A stretch of 64,000 nt of DNA from Erythroxylum novogranatense (Eukaryota > Streptophyta > Magnoliopsida > Malpighiales > Erythroxylaceae), in the NCBI GenBank assembly GCA_029891385.1, contig CM057230.1, positions 33,683,402-33,747,401 of the forward strand, read 5' to 3'. The translations under genes and the position numbers were made by a program. Of this stretch, positions 26,360 to 38,589 are shown piece by piece. The notes beneath the pieces are model-generated. The model was not told the DNA's origin and made no database searches. It saw only the letters and a program-made list of their open reading frames with translations. Position 1 is the stretch's first letter. Every line of letters begins with the position of its first letter.

Positions 26360-29300
26360 TCTAAGGACTTTAACACGCTTATACTAGATACATGTTTAAC
26401 AAACACTAATGGGCAAAGTCCTTTAGTCAATGGATCATCAAACATCTCCTCAATCCTGATCTGCTCCACTTCAACGTCACCCTTATGAGTCAACTCCTTT
26501 ATAGTCAAGTACTTGACCTCCAAATGTTTAAACCCTGTGATATTCTTTTTTTTGTTATTGAATAGTACTGCAGCAAGATTATCACACTATAACCAAATGG
26601 GTCTATCTATCGAATCGACCATAAACAACTCAATAATCAAGTTCTTGAGTAAATTGCCTGTGTAGTTGCTCCATAACATGCAACACACTCTGCATGCATA
26701 ATTGAGGAAGTTACCAGTGTCTGCTTGATACTCTTCCATGATATTGCACCATCTTCCAACATAAAAATGTACCTTGAAGTAGAATTTTGATAATCCAGAC
26801 ACATAGCAAAATTGGAATCTGTATACCTTGTAAGGATTAAATCGTTGACTTTTATGTATGTCAATGTATAATCCTTGATACCCTTTAGGTTTCTCAACAC
26901 TCACTTAGCTGCATTTTAATAGTCTACACCTGGGTTAGCCATATATCAACCCAGCAGTCCAAAAACAAATGCAATGTTCGATCTAGTACACACTTGGGCA
27001 TACATCAGGTTACTAACTGCACTAGAGTACGGGGCATTCCTCACAGCCTCTCTCTCAACTTCATTCTTTGGACACTGAGCCAAAGATAATCTCTCATTAG
27101 AGAGATAGGTGCTACAATAGGTTTACAGTCAGCCATATTAAATTATTGTAGCACTCGCTCAATGTATGTTTTTGTAAGAGGCTTAGTAAGTGTTTAAATC
27201 TGTCTCGGTGAATTTGTATACTGAGGACAAAAGATGCTTAAACTAAATCCTTCATGCCAAAGTGTTTGGCCAAAAGTTGTTTTTATCTCAAGTAACTTGT
27301 TCAAATCATTTGACGTGAGCAAGATATCATCCACGTAGAGTAATAGAAAGATAACCTTGCTCCCCATGACCTTATAGTATAAGCATCTTTTAACTTTGTT
27401 TTTCACAAGCCGAATGAGGTCCAAACCTCATCAAACTTTAGATACCATTGTCTAGAAGCTTGTTTCAGACTGTATATTGATTTAGTCAACTTACATACTT
27501 TGTTAGTTGCATCTTGATCCTAAAACCCTTCAGGTTGCCCTATGTAGACCTCCTCATAAAGGTCACCATTCAAAAAGAAGTCTTAACGTCCATTTGATGT
27601 AACTCCATGTCATAATGAGCTACTATTATCACTCCAAAAGCATTCTTTGAGGATACAAGAGAGAAGTAACATTAAAGTCAACTCCTTCTCTCTGAATGAA
27701 TCCTCTGGCAACCAAATGCGCCTTAAACTACTCAACTTGACCCTATGTGTCCTTCTTGGTCTTAAATAACTACTTGCAATTGTCAGGTCTACAATGTTGA
27801 GGTAAATCGACAAGCTCCCATATCTTATTATACCTTATAGATTGCATATTATCCTTCATCGCTTCTACCACATATCTGCATGGGGTCCAGAAACGACTTC
27901 TGTAAAAGTAATTGGATCCACAACATGTCCTATATTATCGCCTTTCTCACCTAAATAGATTGTGTAATCTAGTGAGATAGCAAGTCATCTCTCTCTGGTG
28001 GATCTGCACAACTACATAGGTTCTAGTACCTCAGAAATTTGTTCCTGAATAGGCATAGATTCCTGTGTCTGCATAGGCATGGTACTTGGACCTTCATCCA
28101 CCGAACCTGACTGTATGAGAAGTAGATACGTAATAATCATAGTTCCTTTTATCTCCTGGATGGTGTGAGGATCCTCCCTCATCATGGACAGTATTCTAAA
28201 AACTTAGCCATCGGTGATTATACTATTTTGGCCTCTCCTTCCCTACAGTAAAATCTGTAGCCCTTATAGTGGTCGGGATAACATACTAAATAGTAACGAG
28301 TGAAACGGGGTTGCAATTTGCTCTCGTAAGGATTATATAACCTTACTTCAGTAGGACAACCCCATACACGAATGTGCACAAGGCTTGACTTCCATCATTT
28401 TCAAAGTTCAAAAGGCGCCCTAGATACTAACTTACTTGGGACTCTATTTAAGATATACAATAACATCTTGATGGCTTCGCCCTAAAGGTATTTGAGTAGG
28501 TTATTCATGCTCTACATTGACCTCATGTCTTTTAGGGTGTAATTATGCCTTTTGGTCACATCATTTTGCTCAAGACTATCTGGCATAGTAAAATGAGCCA
28601 CTATTCTAACTGATTCCAATTACCCAGTAAACGGACCATTTTCTTCTTATCCTACAACTCTATGTTTTCCATAGTATTCCCCTCCCCTATCAGATCTGAT
28701 AATCTTTATTGATTTTCCCAACTGGTTCTCAACCTTAGTGTTAAAGATCTTGAACTTATCAAGAATTTCAGACTTTTTCTTAAGTAAGTTCACATAAGCA
28801 TAGCGGGAATAATCGTCCATAAATGTCAGAAAATATCTAACATTGCATAACATGACTGTATAGGGAGCATTAACATCTGTATGTATGAGGTTTAAAAAAC
28901 CAGAAGCATGAATTGACCCTTTTTTCTTTATTTTGGTCAGCTTACTCCAACAACAATTGATACATGTTTCCAGATCACTGAAGTCCAGAGTTGGGAGAAT
29001 ATTATCCTTTATTAATCTCTCAACCCTCTTCCTGAAAATGTGGCCAAGATGTTTATGCCACAGCATGTACGATGTTTCCTTTATAAAGGCTTTCTTTCGA
29101 AAAACAAGTTCGACAACATAAGAAAAGACATACATTTTGTTAGGAGTAAGACATATTCTATATAATCCATAGGATAAGAAGGAAGTTTTGATATGTCTTG
29201 TATTGATAGAAATATTTACAACCAAAGTATCAAATACAAAATGATAGCCCCCTTTATCCAAAACTGATACAGAGATTAAGTTCTGCCTAAAAGATAGCAT

Positions 29301-29940
29301 ATAAAACGTGTCTTATAAAACTAATACAAATCCCGTCTCGAGGTTCAAACATACATCTCTTGCATACAAAACATCCACCTCCTCATTTTTATTGATCATC
29401 AGCTTCTCCTCTCCTTTAGTTGGCCTTAAATGAACCCCTACATTATGGAAGCAACATGATTAGAAGCTTCACTATCTAAACACCAAGAACTTGATGTGGT
29501 TATAGCTACATTGGATTCATGAATCATATAGGCTGATGAGTTACGTAACAATTCCTGTTTAACTTTTCACAATTTGTACTTCTAGCAATCGGCCTTCCTA
29601 TGCCCCATCTTTTTATAAAAGAAGCACCTTATACCCTTTAGTTCATGTGGCCCTTTAGCAATGTTGGACTGTCTAGTCTGAATCTTTAGAGAGAGTTTGA
29701 GTTTCTTACCCTTACCCTTAAGTTGTTAGGGCTTAGCCTTCCCCTTGCCTTTTGTAGTTGCAAACATAGCTGTATGAGGAGAACTCATAATCTTCTTCTC
29801 CACTACAACACATCAGGAAATCAAGGCATTGATGTCCCAGACATCATCCTGAGAGATATAGGAGGTAGCTAACATCTTAAACTCTCGAGGGTGAGTATTT
29901 AGTGTCTGATAGACTATAAGGTTATCAAGAATTGGTACAT
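26360..29940 (-). pseudogene. Element A pol and 3' gag (heavily decayed)
   Basis: Minus-strand fragments in copia order. The gag 3' part spans about 29570-29940, with a damaged CCHC knuckle near 29600. Protease traces lie near 29480. Integrase is at 28647-29300 ([28 protein letters not shown]). Reverse transcriptase spans about 27000-27900, with the catalytic YVDD box intact at 27326-27337. RNase H lies at about 26400-26904 (TDSNFA, WKSIKQTLV). Each block is split by stops and frame changes. The gag frame continues on the far side of solo LTR B at 35580. Confidence 0.8.
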
Positions 29941-30367
29941 CAAGTTGTTGGATAGCATATGGCCTGAGTATTCCTAATACACTGCGAAAAAGACCATATA
30001 ACAACGTGAAGTATAACCGAAAATACCAAGGATGTACGAAAATACCTTTATGCCGTAGATTGGTTGTTTCTTTTCAGATTCCAAGACACTGCAAACGTGA
30101 ATGCCCTCTACCGGTATCCACACGAGTATGCACGATCCGGGCTGCGGCTATGGTGTGCTAGCACATCCTGAAACTCTTCCCGAACGTTACACAGTTTTCC
30201 TCTCGGATGGTGGCTAGGGTTTCGTGACAATTGTGTCTCTTCTAATGAGACCTAAGTTTCTCTATTTATAGAGAAACCCTAATCCCATTGAAGCCTAATA
30301 AGTTTTGGCCCATTATATCTCATATAATAAAAGCCCGACAACTTAATTCAATCTAGCCCAATAAATA

Positions 30368-33300
30368 TGTTGGACCCCGAACTTTTGATGAAAAATAGAA
30401 ATATTAAAATGAATTTTAAATGAGAAAGAAATTGGCGAGAAAATTATGAATTTAAGAAAATTTGATGAAATTAAGAAATAATTTATGAGAAAAGAATTGT
30501 TTAATTTTTGAGGACTTTGATATTTGAGTGAACTTATATGGATTATGAGAGGAAAGTGGATGAGTTGATTGAAATAAAGTTAAATAGCAAGAATTAAAGA
30601 GAAAAAGTGTGAAAATTTGAAGAATTTAGAAAGTTTGACTTTTTGGAGAGAGAATGTTTGACTTTGAGAGTTGACTTTTGATGTAGGCAAAATTTGATAA
30701 AATGGTTCGCTGGAAACTTGTAGTTTATGTCAAGAGCTTTTCGTAGATATAAAGTTTGATATTTTTCGATATCGGGGCTAGGAGTTATGAGCGATGAAAA
30801 ATTGGAAGTCGTTTAGGAAAAGCTGTTTTGGACAGAATCTGTGATTGAGGTTTTGACCTCTTTCGAGACCTAATTTGATTTTGAGTACTTCAGGGAAATT
30901 GTAGAGCTTCCTTTTACCTTTCCATAGACACCAAATTCGTCAAATTCCGAGTTCGGAATTAAGAGATATGATTTTCGAAAAATTCAGTTATAGGTGGGTA
31001 TTTAAGGTTTTGTAACTTTTGCTTGAACTCCGACCCTTTTGCAATCTTTTGTTATAAATCTTTCGTCCGACATCCGATTGATTTGATTCTTGAAGCGTTG
31101 GATTCCTAAGACAATTACGTTCATTTTTATGAAGAATTATGAATTTTAGGAGATTAAATGGAAAGAGATTGATTGAACCAAAGTAAGAGATGAGTTATAG
31201 GTTGTAAGTTGGATAATTTTCTGAACATGGTTCAGTATTTTGTGATTTTCGGGAGTTATACAACTCCGATTGAGGTGATTATTGAGGGAAAATAAAGTTA
31301 AGATATAGGGATACAAATCATGTGAAGGGATCGAAATTTAATTCCATCCCTAAGATTGTCAAATTCTTGACTGAAGTTATGTTAAAGTTCAGTTTCGGAT
31401 TTTGTGTAGGTCAGTTAGTAATTCTGCCATAACTTCTTCGTTTTAGATCCGAATTGAGCGCCGTTGGTGGCGTTGGATTCGTAAGATCGAGAGAAACAAT
31501 TTTCATGAAGAAAGTTTGTCCAAATTATTTCGTTTAGATGCTGGAAATCAGGACGCAAGTTATCAGTTTTTCAAAATCCTGCACAGGGGCAAACTTGGAA
31601 ATAAGCTAATAAGTGAGGGCAAGATGGTCAATTATCCTCCATTTTTAATGACATGGCAAAACACATGGGAGGGCTGTCGTTTGAAGCTAAACAAAGACAC
31701 GAAAGTGTCTGAAAAATCAGAAGCAAAATGAAAAAAAGAAATAAGAAGGGAGAAGAAGAGAATGAAGAGTCGGCCATGGAGAGAGGAGAAGAAGAAGAGT
31801 GATGTAAGTTTGGTTTTTCCATGGGTTTTCCAAGGGATTTTCGACCTTACTTCAAGAGAAATGGGTTGAAAGAAGGTGAAAGCTCATCTTGGGGAAGAAA
31901 TACGAAAATGGAAGAGAGAGAAGGTAAGAGAGAGAAAATTTAGTTTTGAATTTTGATGAATTTTGTTGGTTGGTTTAGCTTGATATTGTTATGGATTTGA
32001 GTTTTATGAAGTTAATTTTAGAGATTTTGTTTAGAGGATGATTAATTTGATTAATTAAGGTTTATGTCAAATTTGGGATTTGAGGTTTTAGTGAGATTTT
32101 TGGTTAATTGACTTAAGATGGATATGAATTGAGTTTATCTATGATTATTTAAAGAGATTAGACTATAATTATGTTAAATTTTGGTTATGGAAAATTTTAG
32201 AGAGAGAAAGCTTAGTGAAGAAGATGATGAATAGTGAAATTTAGGGGTTTTTGAAATTGATGATTTAGATAGCTTGAATTAGTGATGAATTTGAGATATC
32301 CTAAGTTAATTTTGATGTTTATGCTTTAGGTGAAGTTTAATTTAAAAATTTGTAAATTTGGAGTTTAGGCCAAATTAGGAATTTTGGAGTTTTTGTGAAT
32401 TATTGGGGTTTTTGTGAATTAATGGTGTAGAATCATAATTAAGAGTAGGAATTGATGAAATGTGAAATCAATTTTGAAGAAATTATGTTTTATGAGATTG
32501 AATTTGGGTGTATTGGTTTAGGTCAATTTTGAAAATTGGAGATTTTCAAAATTGGAGATTGAAATAACTTGGAATTATGGTAAATTGGTGAATTCTAAGT
32601 TAATTTTGAAAATTATGCTATTTATGATGTGAATTTGGATTATTATGGTTTAGGTTTTGTTAAATTGGAGAGAGAGAAGCAAAAGTCAAATTGAAGCATT
32701 GGACAAGTTGCTTGCATGGAAATAAGGTGGGTAGTATATTTATTTATTGAATTATAAGCTAAATGTGACTTTTAAAATTAAAGAAAGCAATTGTTGAAAA
32801 AAAATGTTTGAAAAAAAAATGTAAATAGTTGAAATTATGATTTCAAAGGATGAAAATGAGTTTAAGAAATACAAGACTTATGAACTTCATGGGTTTCAAA
32901 TTATTTGATTTATGATTTAAAGAAATTAGTGCATATTTTGTCATGAATGTGATTATTATGTGATTAATTTGATCTTTATGAATTGCATTAGATGATTATG
33001 TGAATTTATGTGATTTTATGCTTGTGTCATTTATGACACAATCGATGTTATGAGTTGAAAATATGAAAAATCAAGAGATTTTAAAAAGATGCCTTGAGCA
33101 ATCGAATTCGTTTTAGATTATGTGTTAAGTGGGTTTGGTCGGGTCCTTTGTGAGTCGTATTGTCTCTACTGTTTAAGCCTTCGCCTTTTGCTGCAATAGG
33201 CAATGAAGATCCGACACGGACTCCTTTCACTATTTACACTGGACCGTTATGCGGGAAAGTGTAGTACGTCCTGTTCACGACTGCACATGACCGTTATGCG

Positions 33301-34569
33301 GGAATGTGCAGTACGTCCTGTTAGGACCGAACCAAACCAATTCTGATGTGTTATGTGTTTTGATTTGTTTATAATATGATGCATTCATATTTAAAGTATG
33401 CATGATTTGAAAAAGGTTAGAGATTTTGAGAAATAAGGCAATAAATTTATAATCATGAAATTTGGAAGGTTTATGAAAGTTTTGAAAAGATTGAAAATGC
33501 GATTTGGATAAATGCTTAAATAGGAAATTTTCGAAAAAGTTTGAAAAGTTTAAAAGAAAATATTTTTCGCTTATTGTTCGGTTTATGAATATATTATCCA
33601 CGAGCTTCCGAGCTCACCCCCCTTTCATCCCCAAATCTCCGTGTTTTACGCGGGAGATCGGATGGAAGACGAGTATGATCACAAATCCGACTTGTGCATG
33701 TTCAGTATTATGCTTAAAGTTTGATGTGGTATTAGATCTTTATGGATAGTTAGAAAGCTAGTAAAGTGTATTTGAGTCCGATTGTATATGAATGGTTTTG
33801 CTTGTGGCGATAAATGTATAAGATTGTATTGTGTTGAATGAGTTATAAGTATGATTATACTTTATGTATGAAATTGGATTTTGAATGTGGTTGGGATTGA
33901 TTGAGATTTTGAGTTGAGATGGTTATGGATTGAATTTATGAAGTGTTTAGAATTAAGATTGTGTTCTCTTTGGTGTTTGGATGCGGACGGAGGTCCGATG
34001 TTGCTTTGTGCTATTGGATGGATTACGATATTAGAAGCGTTTGCTTTGTTTTAAATTTTGAAATTTGTCAAAATACAATTTGTTATCTTTTTGAAATTTG
34101 ATAAAATTTCGGTAAAATGGGTTTTAAAAAATGAGTTTGAGGATTTATAAGAATGTATAAGAAATGATTAAGATGGATGAAGTGAGAAAGAATAGAAATG
34201 TAGGGATTGTTTATATGTTGAATGAGTTTGATTAAAGAAAAAAGGAAAAAAAATGTTATACCGGATTTGAAATGTCATAAGGTTTCCAACGCGATTATGT
34301 TCATTCGATCATTTTTCTCTGGTTTTGGTTCTCGGATGTCGGATCCGCTTTGCTAAGTGTTTGTCTCCGCTTTCGCTTTGCATTTTTCGTTTCGATCCGC
34401 TTCGCTACCTTCGGTTTGATCTGATTCGGTCCGATTCGAAACTTTCCGAGTATTTGTTTCGCTCCGATGATTCGATTTGTATTTCGATTAACGATTTCTC
34501 GCTTTTTGATTTTCCATTTTTCCGTTCCGTCTTTCGGTTGGGATCCGGTTCCTGGATCGGGTCCCAACA
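30368..34569. mobile_element. Giant solo LTR C1, 4.2 kb
   Basis: Begins TGTTGGACCCCGA and ends CGGGTCCCAACA, flanked by perfect duplications AAATA (30363-30367 and 34570-34574). It has no internal repeat of its own ends and no protein domains, so it is a solo LTR and not a small element. It shares ends and long internal blocks with C2, for example ATTATCCACGAGCTTCCGAG at 33593 here and 46241 there. LTRs of 4-5 kb are known in large Ty3/Gypsy lineages; assignment there is inference. The last ~250 bp are rich in short TTCG/TTTGC words. Confidence 0.85.
33235..33311. repeat. Tandem pair of stem-loops within C1
   Basis: The first hairpin pairs TACACT (33235-33240) with AGTGTA (33258-33263). The second pairs CTGCACAT (33281-33288) with ATGTGCAG (33304-33311). 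Both loops contain GACCGTTATGCGGGA and both stems are followed by a GTACGTCCTGTT-type block. The stems differ in sequence but pairing is retained. Confidence 0.7.
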
Positions 34570-35579
34570 AAATATATCTACATATATTTATTCAATACCT
34601 AATAAATTAGGCCCAAGAGAATAAGCCCAGATCACATCACTCTTTGTGTGCGACCCTGTAGGCTCATTTGATGTTGACAATGGGCTGGATCACACTTCAA
34701 GACCCATAAGTCATAAGCGGCCTCTAGCAAGACATTATGACTACCAAAATCAAATGAGGATCGATAATCCGATTTAACCTGTAACTATGGTTATAAGCTC
34801 AGTCCTTTTATAACACGATATCAAGATTAATCACAAGGCATGGTACATGTCAACCTTTGATTAATCATAGTTTCTTGATCCTCAAGTTGACTGATTATAA
34901 CAAATGACATTGATGACTCCTCATCAATTCATTTGAGCACGACCATGCATTTCTTCAGTCACATTTGTCAAGAGGCCCAAATGATATCTCTCTCATTTAA
35001 GAGAGGTACAAATCTCATCTACGTCATTCACATCCCTCCGTATGATTCATTTGATGTCCAACATAAGACTACTTGTTATTCGGTTAAGAATAACTTCGTC
35101 TAATATCAAAACATCGAATTCCTCATGTAGGGAACCATGATGACTTCAGGTCAAATGACTAAAGTCAAACCATATTAAAAATCACTAATGACATGAAACC
35201 ATGTAGTATTATTTATGTGGGTCGGTCCAATATATGTTCTCTAACATATATCTATGTTTCTGATTTGATATCTCATATCCATGATCAGTAAAACGTGATC
35301 ATCAACAAGAATACATACTAGCCTTAATTCATTATTGTTCCACTAATAATGATCGACTAGGGACAGTCTAGAATAGTCTTATAACGCTTATGGTTTTACT
35401 ATCAAGTCACATACTTGATGGCATAAGTCTAAAACCATTCATAGAATGTAAATCGCATTACATAAACGAAATACATGCATATATGAAAGGAATACCTCAT
35501 AATATATTATTAACAAGTCATAATGTTAAGACATGAATCACAACTATTCATTGACCTAGGGCACACTACTAACATAAGT

Positions 35580-36340
35580 TCCTTCAACCTAGTTTGAAGG
35601 TCATCCTAATAATGTACTCTCAAACGCCTCCTTCTCTTGTATACTTCATGGAGAATAGCTCTTTAATCAAGGTGCTCTGCTCTACATGAGAAGACAACTT
35701 GTATCTCTAGGAAATGCCATCCATAAACTCCTTCGCTATAGTTGTAACCCGTAATCCACTCAGCAGATGATCTAGGATCGACCTCTTGATGGTCAAATAG
35801 CACATCTTATTTGACTGTTCCCAATAGTTGCTTTATCAGCTTCTGAGCTGATATCTGTAAGTGGAGAAGTAGGGGTGAGCATTCGGGTAATTCGGACCCA
35901 ATTTTCACTGTTCGGGCCCGACCTGAATTACCCGAATTTTTTTCCCTTACCCGGCCCGAACCTGAACTTATCCGGCCCGATTTACCCGAATTACCTATTT
36001 ACCTGGCCTGATTTACCCGAATTATCCCGACTCGATTTACCCCAATTATCCTAATTACCCTATTTCATAATTCTTTTAAACCTAATTCAGGTAATCGGGT
36101 CGGCCCGAATTTTTTTGGAGTTACCCGTCCCGGCCTAAAAATAATTCAGGTAATACCCGGGCTGGACCGAATTACCCGAAATTTAGCATTTGCTTACCTG
36201 AATTAATTTAGGCCGGGAACCCGTCCCGACCCGAATAATGCTCACCCCTATGGAGAAAGTCTCTCGATGTGCATCGCCATACTGATGTCAGCCATCTCTA
36301 GGGAAAACTCTACATCCTTCTTCTTCTTTTTATTACAAAT
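35580..36340 (-). pseudogene. Element A gag, 5' part (interrupted)
   Basis: Minus-strand gag runs from a start-like ATG near 36295 (MADISMAMHIERLS) to 36251, continues after the MITE at about 35861, and runs to 35580 (YTREGG...EYIIRMTF). It then resumes beyond solo LTR B at 29945. Several stops are present. A LINE fragment lies directly upstream. Confidence 0.6.
35870..36250. mobile_element. hAT-like MITE, 381 bp
   Basis: Terminal inverted repeats TAGGGGTGAGCATTCGGG and its complement (ending AATGCTCACCCCTA) are flanked by 8-bp sequences TGGAGAAG (35862-35869) and TGGAGAAA (36251-36258), a 7/8 match. An 8-bp duplication and a GGGGTGAGCA terminus are typical of plant hAT MITEs. The interior is almost wholly built of TTCGGG/CCCGAA words, so the whole element can fold back on itself. 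It sits in gag of element A. Confidence 0.85.
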
Positions 36341-36722
36341 GGGAAACAAAGCACAAATTAGGCCATATGGCGAAAATACAAAACCCCACGCGCATCGTGA
36401 TGGAGAAGCTCGTGTAGTGCCACTGGAGGCTCCAGGAGAAGGTGCAGGCCCGGACATAACAAGGTGGCACAAGCCACTAGCCGGTCGGCACACTGGTTCC
36501 CCTCACGCACGACATGTTGAAGATCAACCTCCCAAGCCCGGGATAAGAACTCGTGGATACTTGCAACCAATAAAAGATCCTCCGTCAGAACAGACTGAGA
36601 GGAAGACAGGATGTTAATGACCTCTAACGAGTTGACTTCCGCAATGAGACGACGATAACCCAACTCCCAAGCCAAAGAAAGACCGGAGTGAAGCCCCTGT
36701 AGCTCGGCAGTGAGAGGGGAAC
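36316..36722 (-). mobile_element. LINE (L1-type) 3' fragment with RNase H-like domain
   Basis: The minus-strand ORF (36358-36675) carries LAWELGYRRLIAEVNS and QHVVREGNQCADRLV, the RNase H-like C-terminal domain of plant LINE reverse transcriptases. The fragment ends in an AAG/A-rich tail at about 36316-36340, as expected for a LINE 3' end. It is strongly 5'-truncated. ACATC appears at both edges but is too short to be a convincing target duplication. Confidence 0.7.
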
Positions 36723-38059
36723 ATCGTCTGATGCGATAACAGTATCTATACAGAGAATCCGATCACACACATTATGAAACATCTGTGGGCTGGATACATA
36801 ATATATGCAATTAGACCTCTATATAAAAATGATCAGAGTACAAACTATCAACTCTCATGACACTACCACCTATGTGTGAGTAGATCATTCAGGCAATAGC
36901 CTTCCCCCATCTAATGCTTTTATGTACATCTCAAAATCTCATATAAGGTCAACACCTATAGGCAGAATAACCAAACATAAAACCAGAGACATCCCCCAAT
37001 ATGCACGCGATACAATCCAAATACTAACTTGAAAGGCCACTCTGGTGACTACAATCTTACCAGTACTTAAAAAGACCACAAACACAAATGATACATCTTT
37101 ATGTCATCATCACATTCTATATGGGCATAATATATATGAAAATCAGTTATAAATGCAAAAAAACCAAATGTACAATCTGTCATACTTCCCCGAATGCTGA
37201 ACTACCACACGAGACATGAAACCTTAAGTGTCTCCTTTAGGTGTGGTTCGGAGCACGAAAATGCACTTAAAACCAGCTTTAAGAAGCTTTAAAAACTTTT
37301 TTGGAAACCAATTACTAATGTAATAAATCCAGAAAAATTGAAAAATCACTTCTAAAATTTCCTGACTCGGAAACTGACTCGGAAACTGACTCAAAAGGAC
37401 TCGAGGTACCCTTACGGGAATTCTGAAAATTTTCCTTTTCTTAGGTGTTGACGTTAGGATAACATTGTGCATTGATGTCAACCGATGTCAACTTGCGTGA
37501 GGCCACGGGGCACATGCATTACACGCTCGTTGGCCGACTCGTGTCAGATGTGTCTGGCGCGTGTCCCGTGTGCGCCTCCCACGTGCATACTCACCTGCAT
37601 TGTACGACGTGTACACACACGCCGACATATGTCCTCATCCCATCCGTCTACGTGTCGGGACATGTGGTGGGCGTATGCATCACATGCACCTAACTGTCAT
37701 AAGCCCGCGAGGTATTGAGCCAGGTGAGGCGCGTGTGCATTCATCACCCCGTGGAACCACGTGTTGCAAACGCCAACCTTAATCACCTAATGGCGTTGCT
37801 GTAGCACAATCGGGTGCATGCGGTGCACATGCCCGACGGTGATATTACCCTCCTCCGATATGGAGGGAAATCTCTAGTGATCTCGAAACCCTTTTTTGCC
37901 CTTTTTGGCCCGCTTATCCGTTTTTCATAGCTAACCTTATGTATAACACTTTTGTGTAATCATATACACAAAAAAATAAAAAATGAATTAAAAACAAATG
38001 AAAACCATAATTGATGAAAACTGAAAAACTTTCGTTTCTGGCAACCTGATCACGTCATC
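36723..38059 (-). other. Element A leader, with a GC-rich patch
   Basis: Non-coding sequence between the PBS-like site and the gag region. About 37460-37860 is visibly richer in G+C than anything around it and dense in ACGTG/CACGT words. The rest is AT-rich. ORFs in the patch have no recognisable features. Confidence 0.45.
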
Positions 38060-38071
38060 GCTCTGGTACTA
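38060..38071 (-). other. Element A primer-binding site
   Basis: The minus-strand reading TAGTACCAGAGC matches the initiator Met-tRNA complement TGGTATCAGAGC at 10 of 12 positions and lies two bases from the 5' LTR end at 38074. Confidence 0.65.
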
Positions 38072-38073
38072 CT

Positions 38074-38584
38074 TGTAAGATGTAGGATATACCTTATTAC
38101 GTGTTCTAGATCATTCATGAAAGGGTAAAAATGAAGGAAACGTAGAGTACCTGATTTCGAATCCTTTTGAACTTCCGAAGCAGTTTTCAAGGTCAAAACA
38201 AGCTCCAATCTCTCGAGACCTTTACAAAAAATTTTCACAGACACGCAGTTAACACCTTTCTACATTTTTCTCAAGATATAAACAATTTTAACAGGTCAGA
38301 GAATTCGTATGCTTACGAATGATATGAACAACTGTAAGAAACCTAAACTTTTATATATAACTTCTATATTGAGTTTTCCCATCACAAGCTCGATATGAGT
38401 CTAGTCTATACTAATCGGGATCTATTTTTCTACCGAACTTCAAGCCATTGATTTAGATTATTTATTGGACCACTATATTATCTTTGTTTGGATCAAATTA
38501 CATAACTTAACCGATAAGTTATTAAATCTGAAAATATAATTAATAATTGTCCAAATTTTTTATGAAGGACAAAATTGTCCAACA
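38074..38584 (-). repeat. Element A 5' LTR
   Basis: 511 bp, minus-strand start TGTTGGACAATTTTGTCC, aligned along its length with 10461-10974 but strongly diverged. Flanked on the right by the duplication TAGAT. Confidence 0.85.
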
Positions 38585-38589
38585 TAGAT

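Larger units (their letters stand above)
29946..35574 (-). mobile_element. Solo LTR B (about 1.4 kb net), inserted in gag of element A and split by C1
   Basis: The plus-strand left end is TGTTGGATAGC at 29946 and the right end ACACTACTAACA at 35574. Flanks are CAAGT (29941-29945) and TAAGT (35575-35579). The gag coding sense of element A resumes across the junction, which confirms an insertion. On the minus strand a TATA box (TATAAATA, near 30260-30268) gives the orientation. The 4.2-kb solo LTR C1 lies within it. Net length after removing C1 and its duplication is 1422 bp. No coding domains. Confidence 0.75.
10461..38584 (-). mobile_element. Element A: old Ty1/copia retrotransposon, broken up by nested insertions
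   Basis: Both LTRs, a PBS-like site, a purine tract and gag-PR-INT-RT-RNaseH remnants all lie in the minus orientation. The left LTR begins TGTAACATATAGG and the right LTR TGTAAGATGTAGG (plus-strand reading). Flanking target duplications are TAGAC (10456-10460) and TAGAT (38585-38589), differing by one base. About 21 kb of the span is later insertions: E with F and G inside, D, B with C1 inside, a hAT MITE and a LINE fragment. That leaves roughly 7 kb of A itself. The coding regions carry many stops and frameshifts, and the LTRs are strongly diverged. This is therefore the oldest element in the window. Confidence 0.85.

Noticed and set aside
29946..30004. The N-terminal part of an apparent gag ORF (29813-30004)
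   Set aside because: It is a chimera of the end of solo LTR B and the gag of element A joined at 29945/29946.
36267..36617. A plus-strand ORF of 116 codons
   Set aside because: It is antisense to the LINE RNase H-like fragment, which has clear domain motifs on the minus strand.
37472..37782. Cys/His-rich ORFs in the GC-rich patch
   Set aside because: Three frames are open over the same GC-rich DNA and none shows a recognisable domain.
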